A DNA stretch of 64,000 nt from Synaphobranchus kaupii (Eukaryota > Chordata > Actinopteri > Anguilliformes > Synaphobranchidae). Each line of letters starts with the position of its first letter. Positions within the stretch are counted from its first letter, which is position 1. The notes under the pieces are model-generated. The model searched no databases. It was given only the letters and a program-made list of their open reading frames with translations, and was not told where the DNA came from. A program made the translations under genes and the position numbers. The stretch lies in assembly GCA_029718625.1 (NCBI GenBank), contig CM056377.1:100955743-101019742 (forward strand), written 5' to 3'. Below are positions 28,467 through 46,500 of this stretch, in pieces.

Positions 28467-31400
28467 TTACTGTTTGGAGAAGAACTCTTTGCTCTTCTGG
28501 ACATCAGGCTTGATGGTGTCACTTCCAGGTTTCCAGCCAGCGGGGCACACTGAAAAGTGATAAAGACTCTGAGCATTGTCTTTTAACCTCAAACAGGCCT
28601 ATATAGTACACCACTATTACAGACCATGTTTTAACAGTAAAGCTGTTCAAGGCATCATGGTACATCAACCTTCCAGTGGGAAGCACTTTAAATGAAGATG
28701 GCCAACATTCTGTAAATGTTTAGAGATGGCTGTAGGTAGTACCTTCTCCATGCTTGTCTGTAAACTGAAAGGCCTGCACCAGGCGAAGAGTCTCGTCCAC
28801 AGAGCGACCCACTGGGAGATCATTGATGGTGATCTGCCTCAGGATACCCTTGTCATCAATGATAAACATACCCCTGAAACCACAGAAATAAATCTGAACA
28901 TTGGAACATGTTGGGCACAACGTCCAGGGAGATAGAGCCAGTAAAATCAAATGCCAATGCATTAATTTAAATGATTCTGATCTCCCAGAAAGCTGGATAA
29001 AATGAAGCTTAGAAATAACAGATCATCAAAAATTGCTCAATATTGAATTATGGGACTGTTTTCCACTTATGTGATGAATGGGTGTCCTCAAATACAAAGA
29101 TCCGCCTATCATTCACCTGTAGGCAAGGCCTTCATCTTCCTTCAGCACACCATAGGCCTTGGAGATTGTGTGCTGTGCGTCAGCCACCAGTGGGATCTTC
29201 ATGGGGCCCAAACCACCCTGCTTGCGGGGCTTGTTGATCCTACCAGTAAACACATACACAGACAATAATGCATACACACCCGCACATGCATGTGTGGCTG
29301 ACACTAGTAGAACAATGCTGCATGGCTGTGGTCAGTTAAACATAGATGCCTGACAGTGTGCTGTGCAGTCTTGTTTTTTTATCTGCATACCAGGCATGAT
29401 GGCAGAAGTGAGAGTCCACAGAAGCACCAATGACTTCGCAATCGATCTTCTTAAACTCCTCAGAAGCGTCACTGAAGGCAATGATCTCAGTGGGACACAC
29501 AAAGGTGAAGTCCATTGGGTAGAAGAAAAAGACCACATACTTTCCTGCAGACAGAGAAACAGCAACACGCATTTAATAAAGGAAATAAAGGCTATCCCGC
29601 AAGCATCACTCTAAGCTTATGAAAGAGAGAAGGTGCTCTCAGTATGGGACAGTGAATATAATGAAATAACTATACCCGGGCTGCGTCCCAATATTCTTCG
29701 CTCCCCACCTCCTTTCCTCCACTCCCCCACTACCGCTCCTCCACTACCCGGAAGTATGCAAAACTGCCTGAACGTTTCGAGTACAATTATTTGCATGTAC
29801 AGTATACAATGTACCTGTCATTGCGGTTTGCGTCGAGACATGAATTAATATGCAACCATTAATACATTATTAGGATGTAATCAACAACATTAGATTAAAA
29901 CACAAAGATCCGTTTCTGGGGCACGGAGGAGAGGAGGTGGTAGTGGATGAAAGGAGGGTGCATTGTTCCAGTATTGGGACGCACCCCTAGGCTCTTCAAA
30001 GAGACTACCCTGTGTGACACACTGGATCACTCATAGAACTAAGCATGTGCAGTTTAAGTCGTAAGTTTACATACACTTAGGTTGAAGTCAATAAAACTAA
30101 TTTTTAACCACTCCACAGATTTCATGTTAGCAAACTATAGTGTTGGCAAGTCAGTTAGGACATCTACTTTGTGCATGACACAAGTAATTTTTCCAACAAT
30201 TGTTTACAGACAGATCATTTCACTATATCACAATTCCAGTGGGTCAGAAGTTTACATACACTAAGTTGACTGTGCCTTTAAATTTTTTATATTTGGTTGC
30301 ATATCCTTTGCATGCCATGACTTCCTGATGTCTGTGACCCAACAACATCAAAAGACATAAGACAAAAGACATACATAGAGCAGCTACAACTTGTGCAAAA
30401 CTCAGCTGCAAGAATCTTGACACGAACCAAGAAGAGAACTCATATCACACCTGTACTTGCATATCTGCATTGGCTGCCTGTGAAATTTAGAATTGATTTT
30501 AAAATTATTTTACTTGTTTTTAAAGCTCTGTCTGGTTTAGCACCACTTTACATATCTGACCTGCTGAATAGATATCAGCCCATATGTGCCCTCAGATCTT
30601 CTGGTGATAACTTGTTATGCATTCCAAAAGTAAATTATAAAAGAAGTGGAGAAGCTTCTTTTTATTTCTATGCCCCCACTCTATGGAATAGCTTGCCCAG
30701 ACAGATCATAGAGGCACCAAATGTAGCCCTTTTTAAAAGCCTTCTGAAAACGTACTTCTTTAGGATGGCTTTTACTTGATTGCATCCTATTTTAGTTTTT
30801 ACTTGTCTTTTGCTTTTACTTGTTTTATAAATATACATCTATATTGTCTTGTATTTCATTGTGTTTTATTGCATTTTGTTTTATCCCATTTTATTATTAT
30901 TATTTTTATATTGTTTTTTTTCTCCAAATCAAGATTTTATTTGATTATTTTTATTTTACTTATTTATTTATTTATTTTATTTTTTCATTTCATTTTTTCT
31001 TCAGATTTGTTTTATTCCCTGTTGTATTGTCTTTTATTTCATTGTGTTTTATTGTTATATTAATGTTATATAATGTTATATTGTTTTATCCAATATTTTC
31101 CTGTTTTAACTGTTTATTATTATTTCCCTAGTGTGAAGCACTTTGGGCTGCTACTTGTTGTATGAAAGGTGCTATATAAATAAAGTTTATTATTATTAAA
31201 AGAGTCTTGATATCTTATTTTCTGGTACTCTTACAAGCGATACTATAACGTCTCTGCATTTGAATGGATCTCTATGGGAATTGAGGGGTGGGACTAGATT
31301 TAGCTGTAAATTATGCTGGAACAGTATGGAATACATGATTGGTAAAATGGCTGTAAGTCTTCAAGGGTCTGGGGTATCAAACAAGCCTTAAATCATCACT

Positions 31401-32500
31401 TTGCTGCCAGAAATACAGTAGATGTGGATGGATAACTTGAAGGGTTGTTTCTCCTGACTTATTTCTCAATAGTTCAATCGGAAAATTGGTCAGGAGAAAC
31501 CATCCTTAAAGTGATCCATCCATATCTACTGCATATCTGGCAGCAGAGTGATGGTTTGAGGCTCGTTTCATACCTCAGACCATTCATGACTTACAGCCAT
31601 TTTACCAACCATGTATTCCATACTGTTCCAGCATAATTTACAGTTAAATCTAGTCCCACCCCCCAATTCCCATAGAGATCCATTCAAATGCAGAGACGTT
31701 ATAGTATCACTTGTAAGAGTACCAGAAAATAAGATATCAAGAGTCTTTTATTGTTGTTGGGTCACAGACATCAGTAAGTCATGGCATGCAAAGGACATGC
31801 AACCAAATATTAAAAATGATTACTTTATTCTACATTATGTTAAACTGTCCAATATATTTTGATTCCCAAAGATGGGGGACTATGTAAAAAAGGTTTTCTA
31901 AATGGTTCATCCGATATGGATGAAAATACCCTCAAATTAAAGCTGACAGTCTGCACTTCATTGTCATTGTATCCTTTCAAACTCAGCGTGCTAGAGTACA
32001 GAACCAACATAACAATGAGATAATCAATGTTATTCACTTCACCTGTCAGTGGTTTTAATGTTGTGGCTCATCGGTGTATACTGTATATACATACATGGTA
32101 TATACAGTATATGCAGCTTTAAGTCCCAGATAAGCACCATAACCTAATCTCTTCCCCAACTGTATTTTACACCTTATACTTTTCAATCCCATTAAAACTG
32201 AAATAACTTGTTAATACAGCCCATTTTTAATATCTAAGTACCAAGAGAAACAACTGGGTGTCAATTTAACTTAGTATATACATTAAAGTTCCCCAAAAGA
32301 AAATTCTCATGTTGCCTTCACAACCATGTGACAGGAGCAACAAGACTCCACATTGATGCGACAACTGTGCATATTGGTGCAGGACAGGTCCTACCTTTGT
32401 AGTCAGAGATCTTGATTTCCTTGAATTGGCCATCTGGCATCACGGCTGTTGCGTTGAAGTCAGGGGCCAGTTTCCCAATGCGAGCTTCACCTGCAGACAT
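28467..32500 (-). CDS. prdx1: Peroxiredoxin-1 (typical 2-Cys peroxidase)
   Basis: Minus-strand exons: 32395-32500 (ATG at 32500), 29391-29544, 29117-29239, 28743-28873, 28467-28549 (stop TAA). They join in frame to 198 residues; human PRDX1 has 199. It reduces H2O2 and organic peroxides as an antiparallel dimer/decamer in the cytosol, recycled by thioredoxin. Seen: peroxidatic C52 in DFTFVCPTE, resolving C173 in VCPAGWKPG, and the sensitivity loop GGLGPM. The C-terminal YF motif of mammals is FF here (KEFFSKQ, F194-F195). The start [15 protein letters not shown] aligns with the human N-terminus. A non-coding first exon appears to end at 33293. The first coding intron contains a Tc1 end, a LINE tail, a foldback element and a MITE. 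Confidence 0.96.
29678..29986. mobile_element. MITE, family D, copy 1 (prdx1 intron)
   Basis: Inverted ends GGGCTGCGTCCCAATATTC and TATTGGGACGCACCCC. The interior includes CCGGAAGTATGCAAAACTGC and TTCGAGTACAATTATTTGCA. A second copy in the opposite orientation lies at 55034-55342 in a ccdc17 intron. Confidence 0.8.
30050..30282 (+). mobile_element. Left end of a Sleeping Beauty-type Tc1 element
   Basis: The ~230 bases match the left inverted repeat of the salmonid/Sleeping Beauty Tc1 family, with the outer direct repeat (GTAAGTTTACATACACTTAG), the GGCAAGTCAGTTAGGACATC block and the inner direct repeat (GGTCAGAAGTTTACATACAC). The transposase and right end are missing. It abuts the foldback repeat that follows. 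Confidence 0.88.
30283..31830. mobile_element. Foldback element, family F, copy 2 (LINE-interrupted)
   Basis: 31200-31470 and 31480-31746 are inverted copies of each other, about 270 bases per arm (GATATCTTATTTTCTGGTAC at 31208; the complement GTACCAGAAAATAAGATATC ends near 31740). The palindrome resumes outside the LINE: TTTGGTTGCATATCCTTTGC at 30291 pairs with GCAAAGGACATGCAACCAAA near 31787-31806. The whole element is a hairpin of about 700 bp split by the LINE. There is no coding content. Confidence 0.85.
30360..31199 (+). mobile_element. 5'-truncated L2-like LINE
   Basis: The frame 30393-30779 encodes the C-terminus of a fish non-LTR retrotransposon protein: [58 protein letters not shown]. 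The T-rich 3' UTR ends in the L2-type tail GTGAAGCACTTTGGGCTGCT ... GCTATATAAATAAAGTTTAT and an ATT repeat. AAAAGA-like target bases flank the copy. It was inserted into a foldback element. Confidence 0.88.
31840..32082. mobile_element. Tc1-type terminal fragments
   Basis: Contains AAATTAAAGCTGACAGTCTG-type sub-terminal sequence and then ACTTCACCTGTCAGTGGTTT ... AATGTTGTGGCTCATCGGTG, a widespread fish Tc1 inverted-repeat end. Only terminal pieces remain. Confidence 0.65.
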
Positions 32501-33292
32501 CTCTGAATTGACTGAAGAAACAAAATCAGCAGGTAGACAGAACAGCTCTCCACACAAGGGAAAAAAATACATCACAACATTGGTGAAAAGCATATGCTGC
32601 ATTTTTTGCACTTCCACTGGTAGCTTCTTTTCTGGTGAATAAACAAAATCCTTTCCTCCCAACTTCCTTGTGGACATTAACCCCAACAGCAGGTTTAAGA
32701 AACCGCATCAATCACCTATACAATTAACCAAACGCCAATCTTCCCAAGAAACTAAAATGTTCAAATAATTGTACAGAGGACACCAATTTCGAAAATTATA
32801 TAAACCAAAAGCAATATTTCCCCAAAAAATGGACTTAACTTAAATGACCTAAACTATAGGTTAACAATTATACATATTTAATTATTTAAATAAAAAAGCA
32901 ATACTGTATGTCGAACGAGTTAATTATAAGGGTTTTGTCATATTTCCAATATACATTTTTTCTTTCATGCCATTAGGCTAATTTTTCGTTTAGGACTCAA
33001 CGGACATATTCATAGACACATCTCAATCAAATATGACCGTGTATCTGGGTGAGATAATGGTCAATAAATTCATAACAACCAGGAATCTTTCGTTCTAGCC
33101 ACAGTTTGCAAAATATTCTACTGACCTCTGAAAGTAGATGGATGCAAGGATATCGACCACCAAAAAGGTTTAGAAGACTAGCTATGCATAGTCTAGTAGC
33201 TCCACCTATAATAGGCTACAATTTAAATACGTAGACTAGTAGTGATTTAAATTATGAGAATAAAAATGTAAACTACATAAATGACAACTTAC

Positions 33293-33490
33293 GTGAGCAA
33301 GACACAAAGTTACAACGTTGACGTCCCGCCCTCTGCTGGGTGAAAGCTGTGTGGAAAGATTTAAGTCTTGATCAAGACTTTATACCCGCGCAGTGCGCGC
33401 AATTATCGCGATGACAGACCGCCTGATAGCCAGTAAGTGCATATACCAAAGAGCATATACCCCGCCTGTACAAGCATGACTTAGCGTTTT
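33293..33490 (-). promoter_or_regulatory. prdx1 promoter and 5' UTR exon
   Basis: On the minus strand a splice donor CTCAC|GTAAGT ends a non-coding exon at 33293. A TATA box (TATAAAG, 33378-33384) lies about 85 bases upstream of that donor and overlaps a perfect 18-bp palindrome AAGTCTTGATCAAGACTT (33363-33380). Further upstream, ATGACTTAGCG (33476-33486 on plus) fits the antioxidant-response core RTGAYnnnGCR bound by NRF2/small Maf. PRDX1 is a known NRF2 target; its use here is inferred. Confidence 0.6.
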
Positions 33491-35304
33491 CTTCGAACTA
33501 TCACACGATCGTTTAAATGTAAAAAAAAATAAGCCCACATGGAATAGTAGGCTATTTTGTCATTGTCTGATGGTGGGATTTTGATGTAGCGTAAACGGGT
33601 GGATGGCAAGTAGGCTAGCTTGGCTATATGCGTTCGATTAGACGTGCGTGTAGGGGATTCGTTGTAGCCATTGTGGAAGTAACTTCATAAGACAACAAGA
33701 CAGCCATAATACAAGACAGCCAAAATAAGGCTAAATAAACGAAACACTCAAAACATTAATTGTACCATCGTCATACAATAGGCTACTCGGTCACCTTTAT
33801 CTTAACTTACGCAGTGTAGCCTAGGCTACGTTACTGTGGCTAAGTAGCCTACCATTCATTTACATTTTCTTATGTAAAATTAGCTATGGTTGTAGCCTAC
33901 ACGACACTAATAAAGATCACACTGTCGACTTTTGCAGTAATTGTAGGCTACTTTGATTTTCACTGTTAATGTAGCTGCTTAATTAAAAGCAGAAGGTAGG
34001 CGAAATTACGTAGTTAGCTATTTTTTTATTGGCTACATAATAAGTATGAAATTAATTGATAGCACTACCACACATTTAACCCATTTCAAAAATAAAGTTC
34101 AGGTTTTTACAATAACGGGAGATAGTTCTAAACCCGGAAACGGAAATATAAGAGTGGGACTGTGTGCTAAACAAGCTCAATAAAATATTTGCTAAATTTC
34201 AAGCTATCTGGCGGTGGTATCGCTTTCACAGACCGAAGACTAGCTTAAGTAAGTCCACAAAAAATAGTGTTGAACCCTTTCCAGCCCAAATTAAGATGTA
34301 TTTTTGTATAGCTAAGAATTTGCTACGTCGCTGCGTAGATAACACACAGTTCGCCTACAGCTATACAAGGACGCGTATACAGTCAGCTTTGATTTGTCCT
34401 TTTATTTCATGTTCTTTAAAAAGTGAGAAGCAGGTGAGAAGCAGTATTGTTTGTACCTTTTAAAGATTGAACAGTATCACTTCAGATGAGTGGAGTTAAA
34501 GTAACTTTAGCCTTTAGTTATCAATACTAGGCTATTCTTGTAATTCTATTTATGCTTGTAAAACTGAAAAAATCAGTCATTTCAAAACGGATTTGATTTA
34601 GGGATGTGTCGAGCTATAAATTGTAATTCAATTTTCTCTGTTGGTATTTCTGGCTGAAATGCAAATATAATCCCAACAGACTTAACATAACGAATGCGTG
34701 AATTAATTGCTGCATAGTAGGCTATTGAAAAAATAGAGTGTTTTAATATCAAGAGGAAACAAAAACACAAAGTCCCACGACAAAGAAAATCCGAGCAGCG
34801 TGTTTTTTTTGTCACAGTCATCCCGGCAAGACAGAAGGATGTCACCTGACTTTCGGCATTTTCAGCCTTATATTGCTTGGCTTTATATTAGTATTTTCTG
34901 AAGGTTAATGAATGTTATGTGAAGTTGGTTTCCAAATTCGCATGTGCTGGTAACAGGGGAACAGTGTCCTGTCTATAATCAGCTTCGGGGGCTTGTTCCG
35001 TAACTCAAAATACATTTTTTTATCCAACAGGATACTTGTCCAGTGCAGTTGCTTTTCATCATAACTTTTCTGTATTTGCAAATCCTTCTATCACGGTGTA
35101 CCCCAATATGTTCAATAACATGCTTGTATATTAATGTGATATGAACATTCAGCATGTTATTCAGATATAATAAGGCTTAAACGCTGCCAGTGTTGAAATG
35201 TGGAAGAAGTATCTCAGTTGGAAGTCAATATAAGATGTTAGTGATGCCAGTAGCTTTAATGTTGACACCTGTCAGTGATCTGAGCTCTGTCTTTATTCTG
35301 TTAA
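33491..35304. other. Intergenic region between divergent prdx1 and akr1a1
   Basis: No coding exon recognised. The 5' non-coding exon and promoter of akr1a1 should lie here, but I could not place them. Sequence just before 35305 (TTCTGTTAAAG) looks like the acceptor of the first coding exon. Confidence 0.4.
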
Positions 35305-35321
35305 AGATACACCATTCCAGT

Positions 35322-41806
<6,485 letters not shown>

Positions 41807-41873
41807 CCACTCTGTTACTTGCCTGTATTGTGCCTTGGGACCCCCTCCTTGCTCCCCTCTCAGCATTTAACAA

Positions 41874-41879
41874 AATAAA
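41874..41879 (+). terminator. akr1a1 poly(A) signal
   Basis: AATAAA 68 bases after the stop codon, followed by GT-rich sequence (TTGTTTTTGTTTTC). A second AATAAA lies near 41954. Confidence 0.75.
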
Positions 41880-42017
41880 ATTGTTTTTGTTTTCAATGCC
41901 CTGTGCATTGTGCGTCTCTGAATTTAAGTTTCTGCCCATGCTATATTTCATGAATAAAATTTGAAAACTGTGCTTGTCTATGTGAGTTATAATAGTTCTG
42001 CACTTCCTTTAAACACA

Positions 42018-42740
42018 TACAGTGCCCTCCACTATTATTGGCACCGCTGGTAAAGATGAGTAAACAGGGTTATAAAAAATTCACCGTTTGGTGAATTAGC
42101 TTAATCTCACACTGAAAAAATGAGAAAAATCCAACCTTTAATTGAAGTTAATTTATGAGAATAAAAATCCCAAAACCACATGTGCCACAATTATTGGCAC
42201 TCCTGCATTTATATATAAAATAAAATAATCATTTTTAATATTTGGTCGCATATCCTTTGCATGCCATGACTTCCTGATGTCTGACCCAACAACATCTGTT
42301 GACGACTGTTGATATCTTATTTTCTGGTACTCTTACAAGCGATACTATAACGTCTGCATTTGAATGGATCTCTATGGGAATTGGGGGGTGGGACTAGATT
42401 TAGCTGTAAATTACACTGGAACAGTATGGAACACCTGGCTTGCTAAATGGCTCTAAGTCATCAAGGGTCTGACGTATCAAACAAGCCTTAAACAATCACT
42501 CTGCTGCCAGAAATACAGTAGATATGGATGGATAACTTGAAGGGTTTCTTCTCCTGACTTATTTTATAGAGTTCAATAGGAAAATTTGTCAGGAGAAACA
42601 ACCCTTAAAGTGATCCATCCATATCTACTGCATATTTGGCAGCAGAGTGATGGTTTGAGGCTCGTTTGATACCTCAGACCATTGATGACTTACCATGTAT
42701 TCCATACTGTTCCAGCATAATTTACAGCTAAATCTAGCTA
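42018..42740. mobile_element. Tc1-type end plus foldback element, family F, copy 3
   Basis: 42018-42200 starts CAGTGCCCTCCACTATTATT, a known type of fish Tc1/mariner end. 42240-42740 matches the 31 kb foldback without the LINE: TATCCTTTGCATGCCATGAC, GATATCTTATTTTCTGGTAC, then the two inverted arms (ATCAAACAAGCCTTAAACAA against GTTTGAGGCTCGTTTGATAC). This uninterrupted copy defines the insertion points in copies 1 and 2. Confidence 0.75.
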
Positions 42741-43379
42741 TCACGTACAAAAATTGAGACCACACAAAATTATCAGTTTCACAGATGAGTTTGTGTCTGT
42801 AAAAATCGGACTTTTGATATTCTTTCATGAACTATTGACCACATTTCATTTTAAATCCAAACAAAAATATTGTCAGATATATTTGCATAAAATTACAATG
42901 GGTCAAAATACTAAAAATACACTTGTTACACATTGAATAATGCAAACTCGTAAATAAATAATAAAAATAACAATTTCCTCGCTTAAGGAGGGTTCAACAA
43001 TCAATAATTGGTGGGGTAACTCTGATTTGCCTTAAATAAATATGGGGTGGCTATGTATAGGCTATATCACTTTATCATTGATTGTAATCTTGAAGCAGTT
43101 TCCCGTTTTCAAATGTATTATAAACCCTTCTTTCTTTCCCGCCCTCCACACCTTCAGGGGCAGACGATATAGAAATTAGCTCACTCAACCAAACTGGAAC
43201 GCCCCCATCGCTCAAAAACATTGGATTTATTGCAGCTTTATATGAATACGAACATCTCCAATCTGCGATGCAGACTATGCGAATTAACATTATCAGTTGC
43301 CATCACTGTCGCATGAAACGAGGAATATTCACTGACTTTTACATATTTTGATTTTTCGACCATGAAACGTCTTTCTGGC

Positions 43380-43594
43380 CCTTTAAATCGTTCTCCCGCG
43401 TTTTTCTTTTTTGAGCAACAAGGTGAAAGTTCACCGGAAGTGAGGGTTCCTGTCTGTATTTAAAGGCGCCAACGAAAAAAGGAGCGAAGGTACTGGGAAG
43501 AAACCTGCCATCTTTCCGTGGAGCTGTACTGTACATATTTCCATCTGTAATTAATAAACGGATACTTTCTCGAGACGTTTCGAGTTCTGTTAAC
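43380..43594 (+). promoter_or_regulatory. nasp promoter / 5' UTR
   Basis: A GC-richer, CpG-containing segment just upstream of the nasp ATG. It has an ETS-type site ACCGGAAGT (43433-43441) and an E2F-like TTCTCCCGCG (43391-43400). No TATA box is evident, as expected for a housekeeping or S-phase histone-chaperone gene. The start site is not determined. Confidence 0.5.
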
Positions 43595-46500
43595 ATGCCA
43601 GAGGATACTCCAGCTCCTTCAAGCGCAGGAAGGTGAGAAAACCTTTAAAGTTTCACTGGGCGCAATTCAGTTAGTTTTGGACCATAATTTATCTGGCGAA
43701 CAAAGCAACAATGTAGCGAGCTCTGCTGCTTAGTTTCTATTGGGAGCCTGTGCTGCTTTTCTATGGCCTCGCTGTCCTGCTGTGTAAAAACCTGATGAAA
43801 ACCAATCGCGCTAGCTACTCGAGCTCCTGTTGACTCCCTAACTAGCAACCTGCAGTGTACTTTTTACCTCACTGGTAACATAACCAGCAGGTAAATTGTA
43901 TGTAACCTGTGTAAAGTTACCGAAGGTTATAGGATATGCTCTTATCGTTTCGTTTTCGTTATTTATTTATTTCCAAGTGTCAGTCATTTCGCGCAGCGCA
44001 TTGGCTATTGCTTGCTAGCTACATACGGCCGCGCAAGGTACAGGCGCTCAGTAATGAGTGTAACGTTAAGTTAATGCCGTTGTCAGGCAAGTAAAATCTC
44101 GTTTTGTATAAACGTTAACTGGTTCGTTAAGTTAGCCATTTAGTAATGCTTGTCCCTTTAGCCAACTTGGCGACATAGCGCTAACGGTTGTTCGCTTGCT
44201 AGCTAATGTTAGCTAGCTTTTTCCGAAAGCTATAACCTAACATTGAATACTTGAGTAACGTCACGGGATTAATTGTCAATGGACTTTTTAAAAAAACTTT
44301 TTTATTTTTTTTACATTAACGTTACGAAAAAAGCAAGCCTTTAGACAAGGTAACGTTAGGCGTGCAATATGATAAATGTGTAACGTTAAACTTGTATTGT
44401 CCGTATTGAACTTGTACAAGTTGCATTGCCAACGACGTTCGTATGAGCAGCTTGGTCACGTTAGCTACTTAACGTTACTACATTTGTGAACTTACACAAT
44501 TTAGATTTAACGTTAATGATTAATTGTTACTGCATTTTTTTTCTGCTTTACTTTTTAGCATGGAGGAAAAGCCCTGCTCGTCAAGCGCTGTTGACAGGTT
44601 AGAATTTTTTTTTTTACTGTTTCTAGCTAATTTTTGCTCACTGCCCAGTGAATGAGTGCCGTCACCAGTCTTGTTTACGAGTTTAGCTTCATTTAGCCAG
44701 CTGTGTCAAACTGTTAGCTCTATTTGGCGGGAATGTAACGTTTGTCTACTTTAACTGGAATCTATTCACACTAGCTTCCTGTCGGACAGAAACAATGGAC
44801 CACGTGGATAATTCTGAAGTATATTCATTTTAACAAGTGGTTATCGTACTAGATTGATCTCAAATGGTCCTCCACGGCGCAACTTCTCTACTGCAAATAT
44901 TTCACTTATTTTGAGGTTTAAAATTTTTGGAATTGTATAGGAATTTTAACATGAAAACAATGGCAAATATTGTGCACCAAACTGCCATTCTGCTAGTTTC
45001 ATCATTTTGTCATATGTCATCAAGCAATGACTTCTGTGCAAACTTCTGTGCAGCTCTGATATCATGGAGGAGGCCAAGAAGCTGATTGGCACAGGAAACC
45101 GGCATCTTGTTATGGGAGATGTGGTGTCTGCAGTTAATGTGTTCCAGGAGGCTTGTGGCATGCTGTAAGTACCGGTCATGGTTCTCAGGCCAGCTGCATC
45201 AGACATTAAATGCATTAACTTAATCTTTAACACAAGGATTTAGTCTCAACATTTGAACTAGGCTACAATGTAGACCTGCAGGATCTGTACTGTAATTTTT
45301 TTAAATGTTTGGTATTCATTTCCTAAACTTTAAGAGCAGAGAAATATGGAGACACTGCTGACCAATGTGGCGAAGCATTCTTTTTGTGTGGAAAGTCTCT
45401 TCTGGAACTAGCTAGGTGAGTGCCTATTAGGCGGAACACCCTGGGATTTCACTGTGGATGATCTCAAATGTTGTGATTGCATATTGAAAAGGCACCATCA
45501 CTGTCTTGGCATGTGGTTTTTTCTTGCACACTGTTGGTAAGACCAGACTGACATTTGGGATTCTCTTACAACAGGATGGAGAATACTGTCCTGGGGAATG
45601 CTCTGGAAGGTGTTCCTGAGGAGTCTTCTGAGGAAGGGGAGAAGCTGGACAACTCAAAAATAGAGAGTGCAGATAACTTGGATGGTGAGTATCAGAAGTG
45701 GAGAGCCCTGTGGGGTCGATCTTTTGCACATAAGTTTTCACAATCCAGCCCCCTGTCACCACCTGCCCTGTCTGCCCTAGGTAACCAACACATGGAAGGG
45801 ATTTTTCTTAGTTGACTGTACTGATTGGAAACAAATTCTATTTAGTCCAGGGGTTTTGAACTTTTTCTGATCCAAGGACCCCATTCAGAGGGCCTGCATC
45901 ATAACTCAGTGTTATATTTTTAATAATGATGCATTTTTCCAAAACTACAGTCATTGCATATCAAGTCTGCTCAGAGACTCCCTATAGTACCTTTAAGGAC
46001 CCCCCTGTTAAGCCCAGGCTTTTTCAGTTTACTTGAATTAATTGCTGGTGCTGAAATTCGAAAGGCCAAAAGACACTGGCCCTCCAGGTCTGGATTCTAA
46101 AACATCTAGACAGTCACTTTATATTACATGGCCATCTAGCGAAGGTGTAATGTTTTGGGAGGTGACTTGCAGGCACCTGGCTTGTTGGCAGGAAAAGCCT
46201 TGCAGATGTTTTTTGTTTTTTGGTCTTTTTTTTTTTTCTTTCTTTTTTTGTCAACCTCTGTTCAGATGTTATGTTGCATCTTTGATGCTAGTACACCTGC
46301 TTTGAGGTTTCAAGTAGCACTGGTGTTGGTGAGTGGTAAGTGTTGACTGAGCTGCAGGTCCTTTAATCCATGGTTTTGTGCTGCCCGTTTCATGGCTGCA
46401 CAGAGAAAACTAGGGATGAGCTTCGGGTGCAAGTTTACAGTGCTATGGCAGAGAAGGAAAAAACTGAACCTGATGATGCTGAGGATAAGATGGAGACCAA

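Noticed and set aside
30776..31131. Hydrophobic membrane-like frames ([11 protein letters not shown])
   Set aside because: T-rich 3' UTR of the L2-like LINE; composition artefact.
32085..32120. Short TATACTGTATATA hairpin
   Set aside because: AT-rich 13-base arms at a Tc1 end; common by composition and transposon structure.
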